Assembly (NCBI RefSeq): GCF_040654195.1
Contig: NZ_JBFAHM010000008.1
Location: 385,487-449,486, forward strand
Direction: 5' to 3'
DNA length: 64,000 bases
Origin: Hamadaea sp013361475
GTDB lineage: Bacteria > Actinomycetota > Actinomycetes > Mycobacteriales > Micromonosporaceae
Shown: piece after piece, positions 1-8,085 of the stretch
How the letters are laid out: every line of letters begins with the position of its first letter
Numbering within the stretch: the stretch's first letter is position 1
The notes under the pieces: model-generated
The model's database searches: none
What the model was told of the DNA's origin: nothing
Seen by the model: the letters and a program-made list of their open reading frames with translations, nothing else
Translations under genes and position numbers: made by a program

Positions 1-1234
1 CGTACGCAGTCTGCTGACGCCGGCCGGTGAGGCGCTGACGGTGGCCGGCGAGGGCGACCTGATCGAGCTGGTGCTCGACACCACCCCGTTCTACGCCGAG
101 GGCGGCGGTCAGCAGGCCGACACCGGATACATCACCGTCGGCTCGGGGCGGGTGCAGGTCCTCGACGTGCAGAAGCCGATCCCGGGTCTGATCGTGCACA
201 AGGTCAAGGTGCTGTCCGGCGAGGTCCGGGCGGGCGAGGCCGGCTTCGCCGAGATCGACATCACCCGCCGCAAGGCGATCTCGCGGGCGCACACGGCGAC
301 CCACCTGGTGCACCAGACGATGCGGAACTTCCTCGGCGAGGCGGCGACCCAGGCCGGTTCGCTCAACGCCCCCGGCCGGCTGCGGTTCGACTTCAACACT
401 CCGGGCGCGGTGCCCGGCAGCGTTCTGGTGGACGTCGAGCAGAAGATCAACGAGGTCCTGCTGGAGGACCTGGAGGTCCGGGCGTTCCTGACCTCGCAGG
501 CCGAGGCGCGGGCGATGGGCGCGATGGCCCTGTTCGGCGAGAAGTACGGCGACGTCGTGCGAGTCGTCGAGGTCGGCGACTACGCCCGCGAGCTGTGCGG
601 CGGTACGCACACCGAGCGCTCCGGCCAGCTGGGTCTGGTGAAGATCCTCTCCGAGTCGTCCATCGGCTCCGGCGTACGCCGGGTGGAGGCGCTCGTCGGC
701 CTGGACGCGTTCAGCTATCTCGCCAAGGAGCACCTGCTGGTGTCGCGGCTGGCCGAGCTGTACCGGGTGCCGAACGACCAGGTCGCCGACCGGGTCGAGC
801 AGACGGTGGCGCAGCTGCGCGACGCCGAGCGGGAACTCGAGAAGATGCGGGCGCAGATGGTGCTGGCCGGGGCGGCGTCGCTGGCCGGTTCGGCGACCGA
901 CCTCGGCGGCGTGGCCTTCGTCGGCACCGAGGCCCCCGAGGGCGCAGCTGCCAACGACGTACGCACGCTGGCCCAGGAGGTCCGCGGGAAGATCGCGGCC
1001 GACCGGCCGGGCGTGGTCGCCGTGGCGGCCCGCGCCAACGGCAAGGCGTCGCTGATCGTCGCGGTCAACGGGGCCGCCCGCGCCCGTGGCTTCGACGCCT
1101 CGGCGCTCGTCAAGGGCGCGCTGTCGGGACGGGGTGGTGGCAACGCCGACCTCGCCCAGGGCGGTGGCCTGCCGGCCGAGGAGGCGCCGAAGCTGCTCGC
1201 CGCCGTCGAGGACGCGGTCCGGCAGGCCGCGTGA
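1..1234 (+). CDS. alaS: Alanyl-tRNA synthetase, C-terminal part (5' end outside window)
   Basis: This is the C-terminal ~410 residues of cytoplasmic alanyl-tRNA synthetase, which charges tRNA-Ala and hydrolyses mischarged Ser- and Gly-tRNA-Ala. The reading frame is open from base 2. The editing domain is visible with its zinc-type motifs HTATH and CGGTH, followed by a coiled stretch and the C-Ala (DHHA1-like) tail containing GRGGGNADLAQGGG. The catalytic N-terminal domain lies upstream of the window. The stop overlaps the GTG start of ruvX (GTGA), so the two are translationally coupled; the order alaS-ruvX-mltG-aroE is common in actinomycetes. The identification is secure; only the 5' end is missing. 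Confidence 0.97.
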   Translation, partial: VRSLLTPAGEALTVAGEGDLIELVLDTTPFYAEGGGQQADTGYITVGSGRVQVLDVQKPIPGLIVHKVKVLSGEVRAGEAGFAEIDITRRKAISRAHTATHLVHQTMRNFLGEAATQAGSLNAPGRLRFDFNTPGAVPGSVLVDVEQKINEVLLEDLEVRAFLTSQAEARAMGAMALFGEKYGDVVRVVEVGDYARELCGGTHTERSGQLGLVKILSESSIGSGVRRVEALVGLDAFSYLAKEHLLVSRLAELYRVPNDQVADRVEQTVAQLRDAERELEKMRAQMVLAGAASLAGSATDLGGVAFVGTEAPEGAAANDVRTLAQEVRGKIAADRPGVVAVAARANGKASLIVAVNGAARARGFDASALVKGALSGRGGGNADLAQGGGLPAEEAPKLLAAVEDAVRQAA

Positions 1235-1728
1235 CGTCTCCGTGGGTCCGGGGCGTACGCCTCGGCATCGACGTGGGTTCGGTACGCGTCGGGGTCGCCA
1301 AGTGCGACCCCGACGGCATCCTCGCCACCCCTCTCCTCACCCTCGCCCGGGACAACTCGGTCGACGTCTCGGTCCTCGACACCGCCGGGATCCGGTCCGC
1401 CACTGTGGGCGTACCGGCTGATATCGCTGAGATCGCGCGCCTCGTGACTGAACATGACAGCGTAGAGGTGGTCGTGGGTTTACCAGTGAACCTTGCGGGA
1501 ATGGAAGGTCCGGCCGCGAAAAAGGTTCGCGATTATGTCCGGGTTTTGGCCGAAGTCATCGCTCCCGTGCCAATTGTCATGGCGGACGAGAGGATGTCAA
1601 CCGTTACGGCAGCCCGTAGGCTCTCCGATCGAGGCGTGAAGGGAAAACGCCAGCGAGCCGTCGTGGATCAGGCGGCCGCCGTAGAGATCCTGCAGCACTA
1701 CCTGGAGAGTCGACGGAGGCAAGGATGA
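1231..1728 (+). CDS. ruvX: Putative pre-16S rRNA nuclease / Holliday-junction resolvase-like YqgF
   Basis: A 165-residue protein of the YqgF/RuvX RNase-H-like family, implicated in 16S rRNA 5' end maturation and originally annotated as a Holliday-junction resolvase. The family pattern is clear: LGIDVGSVRVGVA at the N-terminus (first catalytic Asp), VVGLPVNLAGMEG in the middle, and DERMSTVTA plus VDQAAAVEILQ at the end. The GTG at 1231 overlaps the alaS stop, and the TGA at 1726 overlaps the ATG of mltG. Codon use changes inside the gene: about 1410-1660 is clearly less G+C rich than its flanks and contains a TTA leucine codon at 1480-1482, which is rare in such genomes. Confidence 0.93.
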   Translation: MTSPWVRGVRLGIDVGSVRVGVAKCDPDGILATPLLTLARDNSVDVSVLDTAGIRSATVGVPADIAEIARLVTEHDSVEVVVGLPVNLAGMEGPAAKKVRDYVRVLAEVIAPVPIVMADERMSTVTAARRLSDRGVKGKRQRAVVDQAAAVEILQHYLESRRRQG

Positions 1729-3503
1729 TCGACGACCTGAACCTCGACTTCGAGGATCATGATCGCGGTCGTGGCCGGCGCCGACGGACCGAGCGCTGGG
1801 ACAGTGGCGCCGAATCCCGCCGGCCGGACGCGCGTCAAGACCAGTGGCAGCAGCAGGGTGGTTGGGCTGGTTCCGGCGCGCAGTCGCGTGGTGGCTATGA
1901 GCCCCGGTACGACACTGACCCCCGCCACGACAGCGATCCTCGGTACGACACGGGCGCACAGCGTGGCTACGACCCCCGCTACGACCAGGACCCGCGCTAC
2001 GCGCCGGATCCCCGGTACGCCCCGGATCCCCGCTACGACACCGGCGGGCAACGCGGCTACGACCCCCGTTACGGGCAAGAGCCCCGGTACGACGCCGACC
2101 CCCGGTACGACACCGGTTCGCAAGGTGGCTACGACCCGCGCTACGACGGTGAGCCCCGCTACGAGCCCGATCCCCGATACGACACCGGGTCGCGGGCGTA
2201 CCGCAAGCTCGACGACCGCTACGACACCGGTTCCCGGCGCGGCGGCTTCCTCGAAGAGGGCTACGACGCCGACGGCCCCGGTCTCCTGCCCGGCGGCGGC
2301 GACTATCGCGACGACGACGACGGCGGCAAACGCCGCCCGCGCAAGACGAAGAAGAAGCGCCGGGGCCGCAGCTTCCTCGCCCTCTTCATGACGCTGCTCC
2401 TGCTCGGCGCGCTCGGCGGCGGCGCCTACCTGGCGTACGACAAGGTCGCGGGCTACTTCCTGACGCCCGACTACGACGGCGACGGCACCGCCGAGACGGT
2501 GATGATCGAGGTCAAGGACGGTCAGCTGCTCGGCGACATCGCCAACACGCTCGTGGCAGCGGATGTCGTGAAGAGCTACAAGGCGTTCGTCTCGGCCGCC
2601 GAAGCCGAACCGAAGGCCAAGAACATCCAGGCCGGGTTCTACAACATGCACAAGCAGATGAGCGGCAAGGCCGCCGTCGCCGCGATGCTCGACCCCAAGA
2701 ACCGCAACGTCCATCAGGTGACCATCGCCGAGGGCATGATCAGCATCGACATCTACGCGTTGCTGTCCAAGGAACTGAAGATCCCGGTCGAGGACTTCAA
2801 GAAGGCGGCCGCGAACCCGAAGGCACTGGGCATCCCGGACTGGTGGTTCGTCCGCAAGGACGGCAAGAAGGCCGCCACCGGCGTCGGCGCGATCGAGGGC
2901 TTCCTGTTCCCGGAGACGTACGCGTTCCCGCCGAACGCGACAGCCGAGTCGGCGCTGAAGTTGATGGTGAGCCACTTCCTCACTGTCACCGGGGAGATGG
3001 GCTTCGCCGAGAACGTCCAGAAGAACCTCGCCATCTCGCCCTACGAGGCGCTCATCGCCGCCTCGATCGGACAGAAGGAGATCATGTTCGACAAGGATCT
3101 CCCGAAGGTGGCCCGGGTGCTCTACAACCGGGCGTACAAGGACTTCCCGTGCAACTGCCTGCAGGTCGACAGCGCGGTCAACTACTGGCTGCGGATCTCG
3201 GGCAAGAAGGCGAAGGACTCGAACGACATCACCACCGCCGAACAGATGGACACCAAGAGCCCCTATCGGACGCACGTCAACGGCAGCACGCCGCCGGCGA
3301 AGGGCATGCCGGCCGGGCCTATCTCCAACCCGGGCAAGGCCGCTCTGCAAGGGGCGATGGCGCCGGCCGCCGGAAACTGGACCTACTTCATGTCGATCGA
3401 CAAGAAGGGCACCATGGGCTACGCGCACTCTCAGACGGAGTTCGACGCCCTCATCAGGACAGCCTGCAAGAACGGCGTGCTGTACGGCGACCTCTGTACG
3501 TGA
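1725..3503 (+). CDS. mltG: Endolytic murein transglycosylase MltG (YceG-like) with long repetitive cytoplasmic tail
   Basis: A 592-residue membrane-anchored lytic transglycosylase that cleaves nascent glycan strands and so sets where peptidoglycan chains end. Residues 1-215 are a charged, disordered, presumably cytoplasmic tail rich in Asp, Arg, Tyr and Gly. A basic stretch (about 201-215) precedes one membrane helix at about 216-238, then a LysM-like segment and the YceG catalytic domain. The family segment AASIGQKEI near residue 450 carries the conserved glutamate, and VLYNRA and QVDSAVNYWL follow. At 592 residues it is much longer than the ~340 residues of E. coli MltG because of the tail. 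ATGA overlap with ruvX; a strong hairpin follows the stop. Confidence 0.92.
   Translation: MIDDLNLDFEDHDRGRGRRRRTERWDSGAESRRPDARQDQWQQQGGWAGSGAQSRGGYEPRYDTDPRHDSDPRYDTGAQRGYDPRYDQDPRYAPDPRYAPDPRYDTGGQRGYDPRYGQEPRYDADPRYDTGSQGGYDPRYDGEPRYEPDPRYDTGSRAYRKLDDRYDTGSRRGGFLEEGYDADGPGLLPGGGDYRDDDDGGKRRPRKTKKKRRGRSFLALFMTLLLLGALGGGAYLAYDKVAGYFLTPDYDGDGTAETVMIEVKDGQLLGDIANTLVAADVVKSYKAFVSAAEAEPKAKNIQAGFYNMHKQMSGKAAVAAMLDPKNRNVHQVTIAEGMISIDIYALLSKELKIPVEDFKKAAANPKALGIPDWWFVRKDGKKAATGVGAIEGFLFPETYAFPPNATAESALKLMVSHFLTVTGEMGFAENVQKNLAISPYEALIAASIGQKEIMFDKDLPKVARVLYNRAYKDFPCNCLQVDSAVNYWLRISGKKAKDSNDITTAEQMDTKSPYRTHVNGSTPPAKGMPAGPISNPGKAALQGAMAPAAGNWTYFMSIDKKGTMGYAHSQTEFDALIRTACKNGVLYGDLCT
1893..2234 (+). 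repeat. In-frame degenerate repeat encoding (D/E)PRY units in MltG
   Basis: Residues 57-170 of MltG consist of about fourteen copies of a (D/E)PR(Y/H) tetrapeptide, grouped in larger units of the form GYDPRYDxxPRYxxDPRYDTG. At the DNA level the units differ mainly at third positions (CCCCGGTACGAC, CCCCGCTACGAC and similar), so the array has been kept at protein level after expansion. It lies in the predicted cytoplasmic tail before the membrane helix. No function is known to me. Confidence 0.85.
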
Positions 3504-3513
3504 CGTGATACGC

Positions 3514-3548
3514 GAATGAGCCCGGACGCGACGCGTCCGGGCTCATTC
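3514..3548. terminator. Bidirectional hairpin between mltG and the convergent secreted-protein gene
   Basis: GAATGAGCCCGGACG pairs with CGTCCGGGCTCATTC, giving a perfect stem of at least 15 bp with a tiny loop (17-bp arms at sequence level). It lies 10 nt after the mltG stop and 11 nt before the stop of the minus-strand gene. No clear U-tract follows, as is usual for actinomycete terminators. Confidence 0.8.
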
Positions 3549-3559
3549 GATTTCCGGGC

Positions 3560-4120
3560 TCAGCAGTAATCGGGCGCGGAGTTGTAGTAGGCCCGCCAGG
3601 AGCCTTGGCCCCCCGTCTGGTTCAGGATGACGTAGCCGTTCATGTACGACGGCGTGCTGAAGTCCCGCATCAGATACAGCACGTGGACCTTGCCGTGATA
3701 CTGAGCGTTGCCCACCGAGTCGCCGAGCGGGGCTTCGAGCTGGTCGTCCGCGCGGCCGAAGGTCTCGGTCCCGACGACTCCGTCGACGCCGACGCCGTGG
3801 TCGCGTTGCCAGTTCCTGGTGGTGGCCGTCGTGTTGGGGCCGAAGTCGCAGTCGACGTCGGCCACGTCGAACGTGGTCCCGTCGCTCTCCTTGGTGCCGT
3901 CGGCCCAGAGGATCCACTGCCACAGCAACGTCGCTCCGCTGAAGCGATGCGAGCTGGACGACAGCACCCCTTCGTCACCGAAGTCGTTCCTGATGGCGCC
4001 GGCCCCGGCGATGAAGCCTTCCGAGGTGTTGGCCTGCGCGGGTGCTGCGATCGTCAGGCTGGCGGCGATGGCGGCGGCCGAGGTGAAGGCCAGCAGGACG
4101 CGTTTTGTACGATTCCCCAT
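3560..4120 (-). CDS. Secreted protein with peptidoglycan-binding domain
   Basis: A 186-residue exported protein. It starts at the ATG at 4120, which has GGGAGGA upstream, rather than at an in-frame ATG seven codons earlier. The signal peptide is residues 1 to about 31 (basic NRTKR, hydrophobic core, APAQA cleavage site). The mature part contains a PG_binding_1-like repeat in the middle (TTRNWQRDHGVGVDGVVGTETFG), which normally binds cell-wall peptidoglycan, and a Cys/Tyr-rich C-terminus ending SAPDYC. No catalytic domain is recognisable. It may be a wall-associated or enzyme-inhibiting factor, but the function is unknown. It converges on mltG and is divergent from aroE, with about 90 bp of shared upstream DNA. 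Confidence 0.82.
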   Translation of the reverse strand: MGNRTKRVLLAFTSAAAIAASLTIAAPAQANTSEGFIAGAGAIRNDFGDEGVLSSSSHRFSGATLLWQWILWADGTKESDGTTFDVADVDCDFGPNTTATTRNWQRDHGVGVDGVVGTETFGRADDQLEAPLGDSVGNAQYHGKVHVLYLMRDFSTPSYMNGYVILNQTGGQGSWRAYYNSAPDYC

Positions 4121-4208
4121 GTCGTTCCTCCCGTGAGTCACCGGCCCCGGAATCGGAACCAGTGATCCATGAGAATACGGAAATACACGGGTTCGTAGGG
4201 GGTGCCGA

Positions 4209-5024
4209 ATGTCAGCCCAGCACAGGGCGGCCGTCCTCGGTCAGCCGATCGAGCACTCGCTGTCCCCGGTGATCCACAACGCCGGGTACGCCGCGGCAGG
4301 GCTCGGCGGGTGGGCGTACGAGCGGATCGAATGCTCGATCGACCGCTTGCCGGGGCTGATCGCGGAGCTGGGGCCGGAGTGGGCCGGTCTTTCCCTGACG
4401 ATGCCGCTCAAGGAGGCTGGGCTGACCGTCGCCGACGAGGTAGCCCCGACCGCCGCCGCCCTCGGCGCCTGCAACACCCTCGTACGCCTGCCGTCCGGCG
4501 GCTGGCGTGCGGAGAACACCGACGCGCCTGGCATGGTGGACGCGTTGGGGTGGGCCGGAGTCACGAGCGCGCAGCGGGTGGCGATCCTCGGGGCTGGTGG
4601 CACCGCCCGTGCGGCGTTGGCAGCGGCCGGGGAGTTGAAGGCGGCTACCGTCGAGGTGCACGCGCGGCGGGCAGCGGCGGTGGACGAGCTGCGGCCGGTC
4701 GCGGAGCTGCTCGGCCTGCCGGAGCTGGTCCACGTGCCGTGGCCGTCGCCCGAGCAGGTCGCCGGAGCCGACGTCGTGGTGTCGACCTTGCCGTTCGGAG
4801 TCGCCGACGACCTCGTGGTGCCGTGGCGTGCCGAAACCGTTGTGTTCGACGCGGTCTACAAGCCTTGGCCGACCCCGTTGGCGGGATCGGCCGCGGCTGA
4901 GGGCTGCCGGATCGTGTCGGGCCTCGACCTGCTGCTGGCCCAGGCGGTGCACCAGTTCGAGATGTTCACGGGGGTCAGCGCGCCGGTCGAGGCCATGCGG
5001 ACGGCCCTCTTCACCGCCGCCTGA
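4209..5024 (+). CDS. aroE: Shikimate 5-dehydrogenase
   Basis: A 271-residue NADP-dependent enzyme reducing 3-dehydroshikimate to shikimate, the fourth step of chorismate synthesis. The substrate-binding N-terminal domain has the SLSPVIHN signature, the catalytic lysine in TMPLKEAG and the aspartate in ENTDAPG. The Rossmann half carries ILGAGGTARAAL. The ATG at 4209 follows a GGGGG stretch. The rest of the pathway (aroC, aroK, aroB, aroQ) is 6.7 kb downstream, separated by a block of unrelated minus-strand genes, so aroE is probably transcribed separately or with mltG read-through. Confidence 0.95.
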   Translation: MSAQHRAAVLGQPIEHSLSPVIHNAGYAAAGLGGWAYERIECSIDRLPGLIAELGPEWAGLSLTMPLKEAGLTVADEVAPTAAALGACNTLVRLPSGGWRAENTDAPGMVDALGWAGVTSAQRVAILGAGGTARAALAAAGELKAATVEVHARRAAAVDELRPVAELLGLPELVHVPWPSPEQVAGADVVVSTLPFGVADDLVVPWRAETVVFDAVYKPWPTPLAGSAAAEGCRIVSGLDLLLAQAVHQFEMFTGVSAPVEAMRTALFTAA

Positions 5025-5047
5025 CAAACCGCTGCACGGGCCCGGCC

Positions 5048-5076
5048 CGCTTTCGCGCCGACTCGCTTTCGCGCCG
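5048..5076. repeat. Short tandem duplication after aroE (2 x 16-bp period)
   Basis: CGCTTTCGCGCCG occurs at 5048-5060 and again at 5064-5076, separated by ACT. It lies 24 nt after the aroE stop and just before a family B palindrome. Confidence 0.75.
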
Positions 5077-5083
5077 GCTTTCG

Positions 5084-5144
5084 GCTGGATCAGGGATCCG
5101 GGTCGAATCTTGGCCCAAGATTCGACCGAGAACCCTGATCCAGC
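5084..5144. repeat. Family B 61-bp palindromic element, copy B1
   Basis: Two 30-nt arms around one central base. The left arm starts GCTGGATCAGGG and ends GGTCGAATCTTGG; the right arm is its complement except in a 5-nt zone (ATCCG on the left opposite a right-arm sequence that reads TTCTC when inverted). It lies between the convergent aroE and UvrA-like genes, 60 nt past the aroE stop and 36 nt before the other gene's stop. It could act as a bidirectional terminator. Copies with the same 61-bp geometry are at 33820 and, cut by the window end, at 63951; a half copy is at 38108. Confidence 0.9.
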
Positions 5145-5179
5145 GCGGCCCGCGGCGGAGAGGGCGCCATCAGGGGACG

Positions 5180-7528
5180 TTAGGCGCCGATGTAGCGGGA
5201 CAGGTGCTCGCCGGTCAGGGTCGAGCGCTTCTTCACGAGGTCGGCGGGGGTCCCTTCGTAGACGATCCGGCCACCGTCGTGACCCGCGCCCGGCCCGAGG
5301 TCGATGATCCAGTCGGCGTGGGCCATGACGGCCTGGTGGTGCTCGATGACGATCACCGACTTGCCGGCGTCGACCAGCCGGTCGAGCAACCCGAGTAGGT
5401 GCTCGACGTCGGCGAGGTGCAGGCCGTTGGTCGGCTCGTCGAGCACGTAGACGCCGCCCTTCTCGGCCATGTGCACGGCCAGCTTGAGGCGCTGCCGTTC
5501 GCCGCCGGACAGGGTGGTCAACGGCTGGCCGAGGCTCAGGTAGCCGAGGCCGACGTCGGCCAGCCGGTCGAGGATCGCGTGCGCGGCCGGCGTACGCGCT
5601 TCGCCGGAGCCGAAGAACTCCTCGGCCTCCGTCACCGGCATCGCCAGCACTTCGGCGATGTTCCGGCCGCCGAGGCGGTAATCGAGGACGGACGCCTGGA
5701 AGCGCTTGCCCTCGCATTCCTCGCAGACCGTCGCGACCTGCGCCATGATGCCGAGGTCGGTGTAGATGACCCCGGCGCCGTTGCAGGCCGGGCAGGCGCC
5801 CTCGGAGTTGGCGCTGAACAGGGCCGGCTTCACGCCGTTGGCCTTCGCGAAGGCCTTGCGGATCGGGTCGAGCAGACCCGTGTAGGTGGCCGGATTGCTG
5901 CGCCGGGAACCCCGGATGCCCGTCTGGTCGACGCTCACCACGCCGTCGAGTTTGGATACCGAGCCGTGGATCAGCGAACTCTTGCCGGAGCCCGCCACCC
6001 CGGTCACCACCACCAGTACGCCCAACGGAATGTCGACGTCCACGTTCTGGAGGTTGTGCGTACCGGCTTTGCGGATCTCCAGCTTGCCGGTCGGCTTGCG
6101 TACCTTGGCCTTGAGCGCGGCCCGGTCGTCGAGGTGCCGGCCGGTCAGCGTCCCGCTGGCACGCAGACCCTCGACGGTGCCCTCGAACATCACCTCGCCA
6201 CCGGCCGACCCCGCACCGGGACCGAGGTCGACGACGTGGTCGGCGATCGCGATCGCCTCCGGCTTGTGCTCGACCACCAGGACCGTGTTGCCCTTGTCGC
6301 GCAACCGCTGGAGGAGGTTGTTCATCCGCTGGATGTCGTGCGGGTGCAGGCCGATCGTGGGCTCGTCGAACACGTAGGTCACGTCGGTCAGCGAGGAGCC
6401 GAGGTGCCGGATCATCTTCGTCCGCTGCGCCTCACCGCCCGACAGCGTGCCCGACGGCCGATCGAGGGACAGGTAGCCGAGGCCGATCTCGACGAACGAG
6501 TCCAGCGTCTGCTGCAACGCGGTCAGCAGGGGAGCGACCGACGGCTCGCCGAGACCGCGTACCCACTCGGAGAGGTCGCTGATCTGCATCGCGCAGGCGT
6601 CGGCGATGGTGATGCCCTTGATCTTCGACGACCGGGCGGGCGCGGCGAGCCGGGTCCCCTCGCACTCCGGGCAGGTCGTGAACGTGACGGCCCGCTCGAC
6701 GAAGGCCCGGATGTGCGGCTGCAGGGCGTCGACGTCCTTGGACAGGAACGACTTCTGAATCTTCGGGATCAGGCCCTCGTAGGTGAGGTTGATGCCCTCG
6801 ACCTTGATCTTGGTCGGCTCCTTGCGGAGCAGGTCGTCCAGTTCCTTCTTGGTGAACTTCTTGATCGGCTTGTCCGGGTCGAAGAACCCGCAACCGCGAT
6901 AGATCCGGCCGTACCAGCCGTCCATGCTGTATCCGGGGATGGTCAAGGCGCCCTCGTTGAGCGACTTCGTCTCGTCGAAGAGCGCCGTGAGGTCGAAGTC
7001 GCTGACCGAGCCCATGCCCTCACACCGCGGGCACATGCCGCCGGTGCTGGTGCGGGTGAACGTCTCGGTCTTGCCCTCGCCGCGCTCGACGGTGATCGCA
7101 CCGGTGCCGCTGACCGAGGGGACGTTGAAGGAGAACGCGTTGGGCGAGCCGATGTGCGGCTGCCCCAGCCGGCTGAACAGGATGCGCAGCATGGCGTTGG
7201 CGTCGGTGGCGGTGCCGACGGTCGAGCGGACGTTGGCGCCCATCCGCTCCTGGTCCACGATGATCGCGGTGGTCAGCCCGTCGAGGACGTCGACCTCGGG
7301 GCGCGACAGCGTCGGCATGAAACCCTGGACGAAGGCGCTGTAGGTCTCGTTGATCATCCGCTGCGACTCGGCGGCGATCGTGTCGAACACCAGCGAACTC
7401 TTGCCCGATCCGGACACCCCGGTGAACACGGTCAGCCGGCGCTTGGGGATCTCGATGCTGACGTCCTTGAGATTGTTCTCGCGTGCTCCGTGCACCCGGA
7501 TCAAGTCATGGCTGTCGGCAGCGTGCAT
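5180..7528 (-). CDS. UvrA-like ABC ATPase (class lacking the UvrB-binding domain)
   Basis: A 782-residue soluble tandem ABC ATPase resembling excinuclease subunit UvrA but shorter than the ~950 residues of true UvrA. It has Walker A GVSGSGKSS at about 37-45 and a second GVAGSGKSS, signatures LSGGEAQRTK and LSGGERQRLK, Walker B VFDEPTIGLH and VLDEPTNGLH, and zinc-type CxxC pairs (CPRCEG, CPECEG, CPACNG, CEECEG). Relatives include DrrC-type drug-resistance proteins thought to remove intercalators from DNA. The start is set at the ATG at 7528, preceded by GGAG. Its neighbours (VOC protein, two exporters) fit a self-resistance or stress role, but that is inferred from context. It is not the main repair uvrA. 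Confidence 0.88.
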   Translation of the reverse strand: MHAADSHDLIRVHGARENNLKDVSIEIPKRRLTVFTGVSGSGKSSLVFDTIAAESQRMINETYSAFVQGFMPTLSRPEVDVLDGLTTAIIVDQERMGANVRSTVGTATDANAMLRILFSRLGQPHIGSPNAFSFNVPSVSGTGAITVERGEGKTETFTRTSTGGMCPRCEGMGSVSDFDLTALFDETKSLNEGALTIPGYSMDGWYGRIYRGCGFFDPDKPIKKFTKKELDDLLRKEPTKIKVEGINLTYEGLIPKIQKSFLSKDVDALQPHIRAFVERAVTFTTCPECEGTRLAAPARSSKIKGITIADACAMQISDLSEWVRGLGEPSVAPLLTALQQTLDSFVEIGLGYLSLDRPSGTLSGGEAQRTKMIRHLGSSLTDVTYVFDEPTIGLHPHDIQRMNNLLQRLRDKGNTVLVVEHKPEAIAIADHVVDLGPGAGSAGGEVMFEGTVEGLRASGTLTGRHLDDRAALKAKVRKPTGKLEIRKAGTHNLQNVDVDIPLGVLVVVTGVAGSGKSSLIHGSVSKLDGVVSVDQTGIRGSRRSNPATYTGLLDPIRKAFAKANGVKPALFSANSEGACPACNGAGVIYTDLGIMAQVATVCEECEGKRFQASVLDYRLGGRNIAEVLAMPVTEAEEFFGSGEARTPAAHAILDRLADVGLGYLSLGQPLTTLSGGERQRLKLAVHMAEKGGVYVLDEPTNGLHLADVEHLLGLLDRLVDAGKSVIVIEHHQAVMAHADWIIDLGPGAGHDGGRIVYEGTPADLVKKRSTLTGEHLSRYIGA

Positions 7529-7570
7529 CGTCACTCCGTCCCTCGTGTCTGACTCGGTCGGACCAAAGTA

Positions 7571-7601
7571 GCCGGGACCGCCGACAATCGGCGGACCCGG
7601 C
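7571..7601 (-). terminator. Hairpin between the VOC gene and the UvrA-like gene
   Basis: GCCGGG-A-CCGCCGA, loop CAA, TCGGCGG-A-CCCGGC forms a 13-bp stem with one symmetrical A-A mismatch. Read on the minus strand it lies 29 nt after the VOC stop and 42 nt before the UvrA-like start. It probably ends or attenuates the VOC transcript. Confidence 0.6.
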
Positions 7602-7629
7602 TCACTGCGACCGGTTACTTGTCCCAGAG

Positions 7630-7986
7630 TCACTTGTCCTCGAGGAGGCCCAGCACGTTGCCGTCGGCGTCGGTGAACGTGGCCACCGTGCGGCCGGGGC
7701 CGACCTCGCGCGGCTCGTCCTTCACCTTCCCGCCCGCGGCGGTGATCTCCGCCAGCTTCGCGGCGATGTCCGAGACGTGCCAGTACGCCACCGGCGACGA
7801 CATGCTCTGCGGCCCGCCCTGCGGCACGAGTCCGATGTGCTGGCCCGCGAGGTCGTAGCCGACGTAGTACTCCGAGTCGGCCTGCGGCTCGATGCCGAGC
7901 AGCGCGGTGTAGACCGCCTTCGCGGCCGCCAGATCGGACACCGGGTGCAGAACGGTCTTGATGCCCTCGTTGGAGACGTCAGTCAT
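7630..7986 (-). CDS. VOC-fold (glyoxalase/bleomycin-resistance) family protein
   Basis: A 118-residue single-unit VOC protein with paired beta-alpha-beta-beta-beta modules (VLHPVSDLAAAKAVYTALLGIEP and YWHVSDIAAKLAEITAAGGKV, ending TDADGNVLGLLE). Members bind metals and small molecules; some sequester bleomycin-type antibiotics, others are isomerases or dioxygenases. Substrate cannot be told from sequence. The ATG at 7986 is preceded by AGGAG. It lies upstream of the UvrA-like gene on the same strand, with a hairpin between them, so joint expression is possible but not certain. Confidence 0.85.
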   Translation of the reverse strand: MTDVSNEGIKTVLHPVSDLAAAKAVYTALLGIEPQADSEYYVGYDLAGQHIGLVPQGGPQSMSSPVAYWHVSDIAAKLAEITAAGGKVKDEPREVGPGRTVATFTDADGNVLGLLEDK

Positions 7987-8085
7987 GGTTACTCCTAGTC
8001 GACGATTTGCCCTCTGAGCTCACGCTACGTGCTGGGAGTGGGCCGTGCTTCTCCATTCCTGATGGATCCTCAACCGACTGCTTGG

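Noticed and set aside
5097..5115. tRNA-like GGTCGAATC (resembling the T-loop) in family B elements
   Set aside because: The elements are 61-bp perfect-type palindromes; no acceptor stem, D-arm or anticodon arm can be folded. The likeness is to one loop only.
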